Assembly: GCF_017573505.1 (NCBI RefSeq) | Contig: NZ_JAGEOJ010000036.1 | Span: forward strand, 18,917-82,916 | Origin: Actinomadura barringtoniae | GTDB taxonomy: Bacteria > Actinomycetota > Actinomycetes > Streptosporangiales > Streptosporangiaceae | DNA length: 64,000 nt | Direction of reading: 5' to 3' | In this document: positions 50,638 through 59,432 of the stretch, piece by piece | Position numbering within the stretch: position 1 is the first letter of the stretch | Layout: every line of letters starts with the position of its first letter | The notes under the pieces: generated by a model | Seen by the model: only the letters and a program-made list of their open reading frames with translations | Database searches by the model: none | Told to the model about the DNA's origin: nothing | Translations under genes and position numbers: made by a program

Positions 50638-51497
50638 GCAGGCGATGTCAGTAGGCCGCGAACGTGGGCGTGGACGAGCGGGCTTAGGCGTGCGTGGACG
50701 GGATCGCGTTCGGCTGCCTGGAGGAGGATGGCCGCGACAGTGAGTTCGACCAGTCGGCCGTCCTGGGTCGAGAGGACATCAGCGAAGGTCGCTCGGACGC
50801 GAGCCGCCAGATCCGGCACGGGCAGGGTGTAGGCGTGGAGGTGAGCGGCGTCGAAGCCGTGGGGAGCGGGTCCGAAACCCTCCCAGTCCAGGATGGTCAG
50901 CTGAGGTCCGGTCAGGTTGGCCCAGTGGAGATCGCCGTGAGCCAGGCTCCAGCGCTGGACGGTTGTATTGATGTCTACCTCGCCGAGGTAGCGGGGGATT
51001 GTGCGGTGGATGTAGTCCTGGCTGATCACGGGTGGGCGGGTGTCGGGGGCTGGGGTTTGGGTGACCAGGTTCGAGGCTTGCCGCAGGCGTGACCACCATT
51101 CGTGGGGCAGATCGATGGCCTTGGTGAGATCTGGTGACTGCGAGCAGACGGGCGCCGGTACGTACGAGGTGAGCTCGGCGCGGTAGGCGTGCTGGTCTTG
51201 GGCCCAGTCCATTGCGCGGAGCAGATGGGGCCGCGGTACTTCATCCGGGAGCGTCGTGGCCGCTTCCTCGGTGCCCGTCCAGAGTTTGCCGCCTGCCTTG
51301 CCCGCTGGCGCTTCCATGACGCGGAGCCATGCGCGGCGGCCGGAGGGAGCGTTAACCGAAACGCCGAGGGTTCGGCCGTTATGTCCCCAGGCCATGGATG
51401 CTTCGGGCTCGCGTTCGCAACTGAGCTGTGTGGCCGCTTCGTTGAAGGCGGCTTGCATCCGGTCGCGGACGGCTGGGTCGTCAGGCTCGGAGAACAC
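50631..51497 (-). CDS. Aminoglycoside-phosphotransferase-like kinase
   Basis: A 288-aa APH/choline-kinase-fold protein. GTG 51497 has GGGAG 8 nt upstream and begins inside the aldo/keto reductase gene (17-bp overlap). Catalytic loop LAHGDLHWANL (Asp189, Asn194) and metal-binding ILDWEGFGPAPHGFD (Asp204) are intact. The N-lobe ATP-binding Lys is not obvious. It is the last gene of the peptide/cupin/reductase operon, suggesting it phosphorylates a product or intermediate of that pathway rather than an aminoglycoside; that is inference. Confidence 0.85.
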   Translation of the reverse strand: MFSEPDDPAVRDRMQAAFNEAATQLSCEREPEASMAWGHNGRTLGVSVNAPSGRRAWLRVMEAPAGKAGGKLWTGTEEAATTLPDEVPRPHLLRAMDWAQDQHAYRAELTSYVPAPVCSQSPDLTKAIDLPHEWWSRLRQASNLVTQTPAPDTRPPVISQDYIHRTIPRYLGEVDINTTVQRWSLAHGDLHWANLTGPQLTILDWEGFGPAPHGFDAAHLHAYTLPVPDLAARVRATFADVLSTQDGRLVELTVAAILLQAAERDPVHARLSPLVHAHVRGLLTSPAQ

Positions 51498-52389
51498 GGC
51501 AAATCTCCCGGAGGCGGCGGGGCGGAATTGGTGGACTGTCGAAGGCGCTGAGCGCGTCTTGCCAGTGTGCCGGAGTCGAGGCCGACAGCAAGGCACCCGT
51601 TAGGCCTGGCGTAGAGGCCACTGCGGCCAGGGCCGCCGCGACTGGGGACAGATCTGGACTGATCAACCTGGCCAGGTCTCGGGTGACCATGTCCGCGAGT
51701 TCGCCGCCGCTCAGTGGCGCCGACGCCCACACTTGCAGCCCCGCCTCGTTGGCCTCGGCGATGGGGCCGGCCCCGTCTAGTGCCTCGGCGAGTGGGGCGA
51801 GCTGGACGAGGCTGACGGGGAGTTGGATCGCGCTCAAGTGCATGGTCGTGCTTCCTGCGGCATCGTGCGCCGCGGTGAGGAGGTCTCGCACAGTGAAGGC
51901 GCCGCTGGTGAATCCGCTCCAGGTGGCGATGCCGTAGCCGTGGATCTTTCCGTCGTGAGCAGCTTTCTCGCAGGCGGCGAATGCCTGGGTGATCTGTTTG
52001 AGGAGCCGGTCGCGGTCGCCGTGCGCGTCGTGTTCGGGATTGTGCAGGTACAGCAGGTCCAGACGTTCCCTGCCTAGTTCGGCGGCGTTGACGGCCACCT
52101 GATGCTCGAGATAGTCGGGTGCGATGCAGTGGCCTCGGGTGGCTATCTGGGCGGTGATCACGCCCGCGCGCTGGGCAGCCTGGGCCTGCCGGTGCGTCAT
52201 ATGGCCGACCTTGGTCGACACCCGCGCGTCGGGGTGGTCGGCCAACAAGGGCGCGAGTTGTGCGTGGGCGGTTCCTCGGGCGTAGACCGGGGCGGTATCG
52301 ATCGCGGTCACCCCCGCCGCGATGGCCGCCTGGGCGGCGGCGGTCACATCGCGGCAGCGGTAGGTGCCCAGGCCGAGCGTGGCCCTCAT
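51481..52389 (-). CDS. Aldo/keto reductase
   Basis: A 302-aa AKR barrel enzyme. All four catalytic positions are visible: Asp in AAIDTAPVYARG-type strand (ID TAPVY, with Tyr in the same motif), Lys in VSTKVGHM and His in LLYLHNPEHD. It would reduce a carbonyl with NADPH. It overlaps the cupin gene by 4 bp (ATGA) and the phosphotransferase by 17 bp, so it is tightly embedded in the operon. Its substrate is presumably a product of the neighbouring enzymes. Confidence 0.9.
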   Translation of the reverse strand: MRATLGLGTYRCRDVTAAAQAAIAAGVTAIDTAPVYARGTAHAQLAPLLADHPDARVSTKVGHMTHRQAQAAQRAGVITAQIATRGHCIAPDYLEHQVAVNAAELGRERLDLLYLHNPEHDAHGDRDRLLKQITQAFAACEKAAHDGKIHGYGIATWSGFTSGAFTVRDLLTAAHDAAGSTTMHLSAIQLPVSLVQLAPLAEALDGAGPIAEANEAGLQVWASAPLSGGELADMVTRDLARLISPDLSPVAAALAAVASTPGLTGALLSASTPAHWQDALSAFDSPPIPPRRLREICRVLRA

Positions 52390-53573
52390 GGTTCGCGCAC
52401 GGCGACTACTCCGGCCCGAAGAAGTTCGTCGAGGAGAGCGGCGGCTTGGTCGATGGGGATGTCTGCGGCTTGCGCGAGTGCGCCGAGCGAACTCGGGCGG
52501 CCGGAGGTGAGCAGACGCAACAGCGGTGCCGCCTGACGGGCGAGTACCCAGCGTTGCCCGGCGACCTCCAATGCCACCGTCTCGCCATTGTCGCGGGTGA
52601 CGGCTCGCGGCGTGGTCATCCACACCTGGAGCCCGGCATCGGCCGGTAGGTGTTCGTTGGCCGCGAGCGGGAGAGAGAAACCCCCATGGGAGCCGTAGGC
52701 GGCATCTCGTGCTGCCAGGTAGCTGGATATCAGAGCCGGGTCTTCGAGACGTTCAGCCAGCAGTTTCGCGGCCTCGCGGCACCATGCGGTCTGGCTGGCC
52801 TCGTCGGCCAGGCGTGGGAGATCAGCACGGATCACCTCATGAGCTCGTAGCTCGTCCACCAGCCACGACAATAGGTCGATGCCCGTGTGGGTGGTGAGCC
52901 CGCACGTTAGGTGGAGCGATGGCTGACCAGTCGACGCGGCTGCGGCGTGCCACCAGCCGCGCGGTACGTGCAGGACGTCCCCGGCCTGGAGGGTGAACTC
53001 ATCGATCGGCTGCTCCGGCGGGGTGTCTTCGAAGACGACGTCACGGTAGAGCGGGGCTGGCCGAGTCGGGCCGTAGATCCGCCATCGTTTGGCGCCCGAG
53101 ATCTGGATGACGATGACGTCGTGGTCGTCCCAGTGGACACCGAAGCCTTCCTGGGCAGTCCACGAGGCGTAGGCGTTGACTTGCACGCCGGTATGGAGCT
53201 GGCGTTCCAGTCCGCTCACCAGTTCCCGGATCGGCGGGTGTGTCTCTTCGATCGCGTCCAGCACGAGAGTTGCGCCGTCCTGGAGCTGCGCTGCGACCAG
53301 GTGCGGTTGCGGTGCGTCCCATGGCGGCATGCGGCGGTACGTTCGGCGCTCGCAATACTGCGAGGTCGGGATGGTGTCCCCGCCCTGGGCGAGGCGGAGC
53401 CGCGGCGGGTCCAGCCGGTGAGTGTTGAGGATCTCGTTCAACGCCGGCCAAGTCAGCAGGCCACAGAATCGATCGCGGTCCTCAGCGGAAGCAGTAAAGA
53501 CGCGGTGCGCGCGGCCCAGGTCCCGGGCGAGGAACTCCTCCCCGCCCAGGACCTCGACGATCAGATCGATCAT
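52386..53573 (-). CDS. JmjC/cupin-type 2-oxoglutarate oxygenase with C-terminal winged helix
   Basis: A 395-aa protein of the cupin-like JmjC (ribosomal-oxygenase-type) family. The iron triad is complete: His147 and Asp149 in FGVHWDDHDVIVIQ and His209 in HVPRGWWHAAAAS. KRWRIYG and DVLHVPRGW frame the barrel. The last ~70 residues (VALEVAGQRWVLARQAAPLL, then LGALAQAADIPIDQAAALLD) form a winged helix that resembles both ROX-type dimer domains and PqqD/RRE peptide-binding domains. It follows a 45-aa peptide gene by 9 bp, so hydroxylation of that peptide is a natural guess. Confidence 0.87.
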   Translation of the reverse strand: MIDLIVEVLGGEEFLARDLGRAHRVFTASAEDRDRFCGLLTWPALNEILNTHRLDPPRLRLAQGGDTIPTSQYCERRTYRRMPPWDAPQPHLVAAQLQDGATLVLDAIEETHPPIRELVSGLERQLHTGVQVNAYASWTAQEGFGVHWDDHDVIVIQISGAKRWRIYGPTRPAPLYRDVVFEDTPPEQPIDEFTLQAGDVLHVPRGWWHAAAASTGQPSLHLTCGLTTHTGIDLLSWLVDELRAHEVIRADLPRLADEASQTAWCREAAKLLAERLEDPALISSYLAARDAAYGSHGGFSLPLAANEHLPADAGLQVWMTTPRAVTRDNGETVALEVAGQRWVLARQAAPLLRLLTSGRPSSLGALAQAADIPIDQAAALLDELLRAGVVAVREP

Positions 53574-53582
53574 GATCGTTGC

Positions 53583-53720
53583 TCAGCCGTCGTTGAGGTC
53601 GGACTTGCCGGTGGACCCGCCGTCGGACGGCTGGGTGGCGCGGCCACGCGCCGCCAGGATCTTCTCCACGGCCACCACCAGTCCGCCGGACGTGTCGGCG
53701 TTCACCATGTCGGTGTTCAC
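53583..53720 (-). CDS. Small peptide (45 aa), candidate modified-peptide precursor
   Basis: GTG at 53720 has an excellent AAGGAGACGCA ribosome site. The peptide has a short leader-like start (MNTDMVNADTS), a hydrophobic amphipathic helix (GGLVVAVEKILAARGR) and a flexible tail rich in Ser, Thr, Asp, Asn and Gly (ATQPSDGGSTGKSDLNDG). It ends 9 bp before the JmjC/cupin gene. That layout (leader helix plus hydrophilic core, first in an operon of tailoring enzymes) is typical of a RiPP precursor, but no known class motif is seen. An alternative start is ATG 53708. Confidence 0.7.
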   Translation of the reverse strand: MNTDMVNADTSGGLVVAVEKILAARGRATQPSDGGSTGKSDLNDG

Positions 53721-53926
53721 TGCGTCTCCTTCCCGCTCCACCACCCTTGTGGCGGTGTGCAGGGACCACTGTGCGGGCGCTCGTCGACCTCGAACAGTGA
53801 CCGAAACCGTGGCCGGTTCCCGTGGAACCAGTCCACGGGACCGTATCGACGACTGCCGTTGCGTCCGGGCTGTACGCCGCTACGCTCTCGGGCGGGGAGC
53901 AAGGCGACTCAAAGGCGAATACCGAC

Positions 53927-54820
53927 GTGACCAGGCGCAGGGTCTTCGATCCCGGGGCGGTCCCGGTGGTTTTCTGGCGTCGCACCGACGTGCAGGATTC
54001 CCTGGCACACCGCGATGTCGGGCGTCTCTTCGGTCTGTTCCTGGACGAGTTTTCCGACTGCACCCAGACCCAGCTCGCGCTGCTCACCCAACACGACCGA
54101 TCCGACATCTCCAACTGGGTGCGAGGCACACGACAGGGACGTGTATCCGACATCGAGGTGCTCACCCGCATCGCAGACGGGTTACAGCTTCCCGATCAGG
54201 CCCGTCTCATGCTCGGTCTAGCCCCACTCGGCCCGGTCCGCCTCAGCACGGAGCCAGCAAGCTCTCATCAACCCCCGGACCGCCACAGCAAAGACGGGCC
54301 CGGGGCGGCACCCGTTTCCGAGCCAGTCCACATCGCGATCTGCGGAAGCAGGGCCCCCGACACCGACGCCAGCGTGATCGACGCGACCGTGGGGTGCCTC
54401 GCACGGCTAGTCATGAGCCTGGGATGCACGGTTAGTCACGGTCCCGTCGGCGTGGGGATCGAGGTCATGACCTACATCGCCGACCAATACCGTCCACCCG
54501 AGTTCGACCTGGCGCTCGGCCGCTTCGGACATCGCAACGTCATCCAGGACGCCGAGTTCGTCGTTGTCCTTGGCGGCGCCGCCGGCACCCAAAGCGAGAT
54601 CGACCTCGCACTGTCGATGGGGAAGAAGGTCATCGCGTTGCCGAGCAGCGGCGGCACCGCCCGCCGCTTCTACCATCAGGCCGCACGAGACCAGCGCCTG
54701 CGCGCATGGATGAGCGACGAACAGTTCGCCGCCCTCAATGCCTGTGTCGTCGCAGGAGAAGACTTCGTGCGTATCGTCGAACACCTGATCACTAAAGACC
54801 TGGGAGCCCCAAGTGACTGA
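53927..54820 (+). CDS. XRE HTH protein with SLOG (LOG-like) nucleotide-binding domain
   Basis: A 297-aa protein. GTG 53927 gives VTRRRVFDPGAVPVVFWRRT, a common start for actinomycete XRE regulators; an upstream GTG (53822) is less likely. HTH: CTQTQLALLTQHDRSDISNW. From about residue 135 a Rossmann-like SLOG domain follows: VHIAICGSRAPDTDASVIDA, VSHGPVGVGIEVMTYIAD, and FVVVLGGAAGTQSEIDLALS with the GGxxGTxxE signature. SLOG domains bind nucleotides. It is divergent from the peptide operon and coupled to the RibD-like gene. Confidence 0.86.
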   Translation: MTRRRVFDPGAVPVVFWRRTDVQDSLAHRDVGRLFGLFLDEFSDCTQTQLALLTQHDRSDISNWVRGTRQGRVSDIEVLTRIADGLQLPDQARLMLGLAPLGPVRLSTEPASSHQPPDRHSKDGPGAAPVSEPVHIAICGSRAPDTDASVIDATVGCLARLVMSLGCTVSHGPVGVGIEVMTYIADQYRPPEFDLALGRFGHRNVIQDAEFVVVLGGAAGTQSEIDLALSMGKKVIALPSSGGTARRFYHQAARDQRLRAWMSDEQFAALNACVVAGEDFVRIVEHLITKDLGAPSD

Positions 54821-55496
54821 ACGACCCTACGTGCTGCTGTCCTGCGCGGCCTCGATCGATGGCTACATCGACGACACCACCAACCAGCGGCTCCTGCTGT
54901 CCAACGACGAGGACTTCGACCGCGTAGACGAAGTCCGCGCCAGCTGCGACGCGATCCTCGTAGGCGCCAACACCATCCGCCGCGACAACCCTCGCCTGCT
55001 CGTCCGCTCCCAGGCGCGCCGCGACGAGCGCGTCGCCCGCGGCCTGCCCGAAAGCCCCCTGAAGGTCACCTTCACCACCCGCGGGGACCTTGACCCAGAC
55101 GCCAAGTTCTTCACCGCAGGAGACGTCGACAAGATCGTGTATTGCCCGTCCGCCGCAGCGGACAAGTGTCGCGACCGTCTCGGCGAGGTCGCGACCGTGG
55201 TGGACACCGGTGACTCGGTAGACCTGAGCACTGTCCTGGCTGATCTCGCCGACCGAGGAGTCCGACGGCTGATGGTCGAAGGCGGCGGCACGATTCACAC
55301 GCAATTCCTCACCGCTGACCTCGCCGATGAGCTCCAACTTGTGATCGCCCCATTTTTTGTCGGCGACCCCGAGGCCCCCCGCTTCGTCGGCCTTGGGCAG
55401 TTCCCTCATCACCCGGGGAACCGGATGACCGTCGCTGAGGTACGGCAGATCGGTGATGTGATCCTGGCCCGCTACCTCCTCACCGGCCAGGGATAA
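54813..55496 (+). CDS. RibD-like reductase (DHFR-fold) protein
   Basis: A 227-aa RibD C-terminal-domain protein: YVLLSCAASIDGYIDD, ILVGANTIRRDNPRLLVRSQ and GVRRLMVEGGGTIHTQFLTA are the conserved NADPH/substrate segments of pyrimidine reductases. No deaminase domain is fused, so it would reduce a ribosylamino-pyrimidine or similar. GTG 54813 overlaps the SLOG regulator and has GGGAG at good spacing. Part of a two-gene operon next to the peptide locus. Confidence 0.88.
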   Translation: MTERPYVLLSCAASIDGYIDDTTNQRLLLSNDEDFDRVDEVRASCDAILVGANTIRRDNPRLLVRSQARRDERVARGLPESPLKVTFTTRGDLDPDAKFFTAGDVDKIVYCPSAAADKCRDRLGEVATVVDTGDSVDLSTVLADLADRGVRRLMVEGGGTIHTQFLTADLADELQLVIAPFFVGDPEAPRFVGLGQFPHHPGNRMTVAEVRQIGDVILARYLLTGQG

Positions 55497-55767
55497 GCGG
55501 TCACGCCTGCCTCGGTGTGGACGGTCACGCAATTCCCCACCCCGAAATTCACGATCTTCCCCAGGTAGAGAATCTAAGGACTCTCCTAGACCGTCCTAGC
55601 TTCGCTCTCCCCATGTCCGTGATGGCGCTGGGGCCTCGGTTCCGGACGGGCGATGCGGTCCGTGGCCAGCGGTGAGCCGTCGGTCGGCCAGTGCAGCTCG
55701 AGCAGCCCGCAGCGGGCCAGTCCACCCCACGCCCGGCAGAATTACGGACAGTAACTATCATTAACGT

Positions 55768-56154
55768 ATGGTCAACCAAGCTGCCCAGCAGGCCGGGCCG
55801 GAGCTGGACCAGGACCAGGCGCGCCGGGCCACGTTGGCCCGCATCGCCGCTCAACGAGAGCGGATGCGAGGCCGACCGATCATCAGATTCCTGGCCGCCG
55901 GTGCCGGAATCCTGATGGGCCTGGCCAGCTTGCCATTGCTCATCGTGCTGCCCGAGCTCGGTATACCCCTCCTGCTAGGCGGCCTGGGCCTGCTCGCCCT
56001 AAGGTTCGACTGGGCCTCACGCGCCGTGGTCAAAGCCGAATGGTGGACCCTTCTGTTCCGGCGCTGGCTGGCTCGTCAATCCCGAGCCGTCAGGATCGCG
56101 CTGCTCGTCGCCGTGATCGCTGTCGCGGCTCTCATCATCTGGTTGATCCTCTAG
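55768..56154 (+). CDS. Small integral membrane protein
   Basis: A 128-aa protein with a polar, Arg/Gln-rich N terminus and three hydrophobic segments (FLAAGAGILMGLASLPLLIV, LGIPLLLGGLGLLAL, ALLVAVIAVAALIIWLIL). The middle GIPLLLGGLGLLALRFDWAS recalls PGPGW-type small membrane proteins. Start ATG 55768 has no ribosome site but follows an AT-rich TAACTATCATTAACGT, so it may be leaderless. Function unknown. Confidence 0.75.
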   Translation: MVNQAAQQAGPELDQDQARRATLARIAAQRERMRGRPIIRFLAAGAGILMGLASLPLLIVLPELGIPLLLGGLGLLALRFDWASRAVVKAEWWTLLFRRWLARQSRAVRIALLVAVIAVAALIIWLIL

Positions 56155-56278
56155 GGGCCCCGCGCCGCCTTCCCCATGGGAAGAACTAGACCGTCGGCGT
56201 GAGGAAGATCGTGAACGGAACCGAGCCTCGTATGGGGGCGCTCGTGACCGTCCACACCCCGGCTGAGACGACCAGTAG

Positions 56279-56746
56279 CTAGGCGAAGAGCCCTGTTCGG
56301 TCGATGACATCCTCGGGGGTGTCGGCGTAGATCACACCGCTCACAGGCTTACCGCTCGAATCGGAGATTCGCCATCCGCCAATCTGCACGACCGTAGCGC
56401 CACGGCGTCGGGCGAGTGCCAGCTCGGACAGGGTTCCCCAGCTCCCGCCGACGACGATGACGGCATCCCCGGCGAGGGCGATGATGGCGTTCCTTGCTTC
56501 GCCGATGCCAGTCGGGATCGCGACGGTCAGGTGCGGATTTGAATCGGTCTTGGTGTGCTGGGACAGGATCCCGATCACCAGTCCACCCGCTGAAGCGGAG
56601 CCTTCGGCAACTGCGTTCATCACGCCGCTGTATCCGCCGCAGATGACAGCGGCTCCCCTTTCGGCCAGCAGGCGGCCGATTTCACGAGCGTTTGCCAGAT
56701 CCTGTTGAGTGGCTTCTCGCGGCCCACATACCGAGACCTGGATCAT
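56279..56746 (-). CDS. TIGR00725 / LOG-like SLOG-family protein
   Basis: A 155-aa stand-alone SLOG protein: IQVSVCGPREATQQDLANAR, AAVICGGYSGVMNAVAEGSA and VIVVGGSWGTLSELALARRR with the GG-GT-E motif of LOG/MoCo-carrier-like proteins. It starts 26 bp downstream of the HTH/TPR regulator and is probably co-transcribed. Catalytic activity (nucleoside phosphoribohydrolase) is possible but unproven. Confidence 0.87.
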   Translation of the reverse strand: MIQVSVCGPREATQQDLANAREIGRLLAERGAAVICGGYSGVMNAVAEGSASAGGLVIGILSQHTKTDSNPHLTVAIPTGIGEARNAIIALAGDAVIVVGGSWGTLSELALARRRGATVVQIGGWRISDSSGKPVSGVIYADTPEDVIDRTGLFA

Positions 56747-56772
56747 GTGCGGATCCTCTCCGTCTGAGGCTG

Positions 56773-58122
56773 CTAACTCGCCGAAGGTAGCTCAGGAGGA
56801 GCCGCCTGGTACGCCGCGAAGACCTCGGCTTCGGCGATCAGATCAGCAGCAACAGGGGCGTCCGTCACGGTCAGCTTGCGGGCTGCGGCCAGTACTCGGC
56901 CCACGATTGGGATCGTCCGATGCTGTGGCGGGATGTCTAGCACCTGCCGGAATGGCTCGGCGGCGCCGTCGAGGTCGCCTCTGGCGATATAGGCGGTGGC
57001 GAGATCGAGTCGGGCGGCCGCGACCAGCTCCGACGAGACGACGGGTTCTGCGGTGAGCAGCGCGATCGCCTCATCGGCTTCGGCGACCGCGCGAGCAAGG
57101 TGCTCACTGGTTCCGACTGCCGTGTGTGCTTCGGCCGCGTAGTAGGCGGCCTTGCCCGGAGCGAACCGAAAAACTCCGGCCTCGCTGGCGGGTTCAGACA
57201 CGGCGGAATCCCGGGCGGTTTGGGCAAGAGCAGCCGCTTGGGTGAACTCACTCTCCTGGCCGGCGGCCGCCAGGGCACGGGCTTCCTGGGAGGCCAGCCG
57301 TAGCAAGGCGGTCCCGGAAGTGGCGTGGTCCCGTGCACGCTGAGCGATGGTTGCGGCGGTGCGGTAGTCCCCACGCCAGTACGCGATCAGGGACTGAACC
57401 CAGCGGGTGTAGGCGCGGAGTGGGTCATCGTTAATCAACTCCGCGCAGACCAGTGCCGTACGAGCATGGGTGTCCGCCTCATTAGGGTGCCCAAGGTCGG
57501 CCGACGCGTGCGCGAGCAGTGCACAGAGCCTCCCGGCGACCAGATACAGGGCGTGCTCCTGGTCGAGTGGGTGTCGTTCATCGAGCATGCCGAATACATC
57601 GCCGCGCAGCTCGGCTACACGACGAAACGTGTTGATCAGAGGGCGGCGAAGGTAGTCCTCGGCGAGCCGCGCGACGTCGGCGTCGAGCTGCTCCATCGTG
57701 GTCTCGTCCAATCGCCGGACCCGGCGCGCGAAGCGCGCGCTGTCGTCGGCCACGGCGGTGATCTCCTCAAGAACTCCGGGCGGGATATCGTCTCGCGTCT
57801 GGTGACTCCAGTATGCGGGTTGCGCGCCGGGGCCTTGCGTCCTGGGAGTGGTGCCGGCCTGCCCAGTCAGTTGCACGGTGAGAGGCGGCGGAGCTAGCAG
57901 CTCGGCGACTCGCCTCTCGAACATGGCCTCAAGGACACGGCGGCAGGCTGGCCTCGGTAGGCCGTTGATCCTGCCCGTGCACCACCGTTCCCATTGCCGA
58001 GGGCTCACTGTGGCGTTAGAGCCGATCGCTTGGGCCGTGGTCTCGAAGGCGGCCACGGCGTCGCGCTGCGTCCAGTGTCGAGCGGCGGCGAGGGCGGCCA
58101 GCAATGTCGGCGGATGCTCCAT
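56773..58122 (-). CDS. HTH-type regulator with TPR-like repeats
   Basis: A 449-aa protein. The N terminus (LLAALAAARHWTQRDAVAAF, then VSPRQWERWCTGRINGLPR) is a divergent HTH seen in actinomycete XRE/TPR regulators; the rest is helical repeats (AYTRWVQSLIAYWRGDYRTA; AARLDLATAYIARGDLDGA). ATG 58122 (MEHPPTLL) is the natural start. It is upstream of the TIGR00725 gene and divergent from 58329, so it may control both. Confidence 0.82.
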   Translation of the reverse strand: MEHPPTLLAALAAARHWTQRDAVAAFETTAQAIGSNATVSPRQWERWCTGRINGLPRPACRRVLEAMFERRVAELLAPPPLTVQLTGQAGTTPRTQGPGAQPAYWSHQTRDDIPPGVLEEITAVADDSARFARRVRRLDETTMEQLDADVARLAEDYLRRPLINTFRRVAELRGDVFGMLDERHPLDQEHALYLVAGRLCALLAHASADLGHPNEADTHARTALVCAELINDDPLRAYTRWVQSLIAYWRGDYRTAATIAQRARDHATSGTALLRLASQEARALAAAGQESEFTQAAALAQTARDSAVSEPASEAGVFRFAPGKAAYYAAEAHTAVGTSEHLARAVAEADEAIALLTAEPVVSSELVAAARLDLATAYIARGDLDGAAEPFRQVLDIPPQHRTIPIVGRVLAAARKLTVTDAPVAADLIAEAEVFAAYQAAPPELPSAS

Positions 58123-58328
58123 AGCGGTCCTTCGAACGGGGGGCCTAACTGGCTGCTTCCCATTCAGGGGCACGCCCTACCTCCCAGACCAGGGAATCGA
58201 TCGAACTGGCGGGGCAATGTCGCCCTAATGGCGGGCTGGTGACATCGCGCTGACTATGCGTCACGGAGCAGTATCGCCGCGTACCTCCGGACAGCAGACT
58301 TTGCCATCAGTCACCCCGGGAGACCGGA

Positions 58329-58688
58329 ATGGCCCTCGCCACACCCAGCAGACCAGATCGATCACCGGCGGCAGGACGGAGCGACCTTCCAGCCCGCGGA
58401 ACGGTGCCCCACGTCTCCGAGCTTGACCCGCTGCCGCACATCAAGACTGATGGCCACTGGGGCGAGCCGTTCCACGAGGACGGCAAGTGGCGTCAGGCAT
58501 TGCGTCACCCCGACAAGCTCACAGCAACGCACAGGGCCAACGGCTTGCTCCCGTACCTCGTCACTGAAACCGAAGACGAACTGACGGCGCTGCGTAGACA
58601 ACAAGACGCCTTGCTGGCACGGCTCACCAAGCACGCAGGCGGGAGCCAGGGGGCAGCCGCAGACACTCACCCAGGACGCGAGTCATGA
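58329..58688 (+). CDS. Hypothetical protein (119 aa)
   Basis: A 119-aa soluble protein after GGGAGACCGGA. The region GHWGEPFHEDGKWRQALRHP and the C-terminal helix ETEDELTALRRQQDALLARL (coiled-coil-like) have normal codon bias. Similar short proteins precede RsbW-like and membrane genes in actinomycetes, but I cannot name a family. ATGA overlap with the next gene shows an operon. Confidence 0.65.
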   Translation: MALATPSRPDRSPAAGRSDLPARGTVPHVSELDPLPHIKTDGHWGEPFHEDGKWRQALRHPDKLTATHRANGLLPYLVTETEDELTALRRQQDALLARLTKHAGGSQGAAADTHPGRES

Positions 58689-58921
58689 ACCTGCCCGTGG
58701 GTCAGGTCTTGGTGCTCGAACTGGCCTACGGCCTGGCGTGTGTCCTGGCTGGTGCACTCCTGTTGTGGCTGGTCCAGCCACGCGTGGTCGCCCGAATGAA
58801 GCCGCACGGTCGTCACTCGATCAATCCCTCCATCCCCGATACCTCTCCGAAGGGACACCCCACCGATGACCGACAACGATCAGCCTCGCAAGCTCAAGAC
58901 CGGGTTGACGCTGCTCGGTGA
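58685..58921 (+). CDS. Small single-helix membrane protein
   Basis: A 78-aa ORF, ATGA-coupled to the upstream gene. One transmembrane helix (VLVLELAYGLACVLAGALLL) is followed by a hydrophilic tail. The 3' end overlaps the next gene by 56 bp in another frame, so the true C terminus may be shorter or the call may be partly spurious. Confidence 0.5.
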   Translation: MNLPVGQVLVLELAYGLACVLAGALLLWLVQPRVVARMKPHGRHSINPSIPDTSPKGHPTDDRQRSASQAQDRVDAAR

Positions 58922-59408
58922 CGATGCGCTATACGCCCGGATGACTGCGGTTGTGACTGATCGGGAAGAAGCCAGCAGCGAGAAGGCTTCTCCCATCGTG
59001 GGCCAGGCAGTTGTGCTCGCGCACTACGCGCTCACTCACCCCGACGTCGCTCTGTCGCCGAGTGCTGATGTCGCAAAGGGGTTGGAGGCTTTCGTGCTCC
59101 ACAGCGGGGAATGGGAGGTCTTCTCCATCCGCTATGGAGGGGGCCGCAACCGGCTGTACTACGTGCCGTATCTGCCCGGGACGATCGACAGAACCGCTCC
59201 CAGCGGCGTCACCATCATCGGGCCGTGGGAGTCGCGCCTCGTGCTGAGCACCGCCGAGTACCTGATTGATCCGACCTTGTGGCACCTCCACGAGAAGACC
59301 CCAAGGTCGTATCTGTTCAGCCAGGCGTGCTGCACCCATCACGAAGACGCGCCACTGATCGCGCCGCAGATCGTAGCCAAAGACGGCCTGCGCGCATCCC
59401 GCCCCTGA
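58866..59408 (+). CDS. Hypothetical soluble protein (180 aa)
   Basis: A 180-aa protein starting MTDNDQPRKLKTGLTLLGDD. Balanced composition with conserved-looking blocks (GEWEVFSIRYGGGRNRLYYV and SQACCTHHEDAPLIAP). No signal peptide or membrane helix. Member of the 58.3-61.7 kb unknown-gene cluster; no function can be assigned. Confidence 0.7.
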   Translation: MTDNDQPRKLKTGLTLLGDDALYARMTAVVTDREEASSEKASPIVGQAVVLAHYALTHPDVALSPSADVAKGLEAFVLHSGEWEVFSIRYGGGRNRLYYVPYLPGTIDRTAPSGVTIIGPWESRLVLSTAEYLIDPTLWHLHEKTPRSYLFSQACCTHHEDAPLIAPQIVAKDGLRASRP

Positions 59409-59432
59409 ACCCTCCGGGGGCCTCCAAATCTC

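Noticed and set aside
55549..55767. A small minus-strand gene in the gap before the 55768 membrane protein
   Set aside because: No start with a ribosome site and no coding bias; some CTAG-containing near-repeats (near 55590) but nothing assignable.
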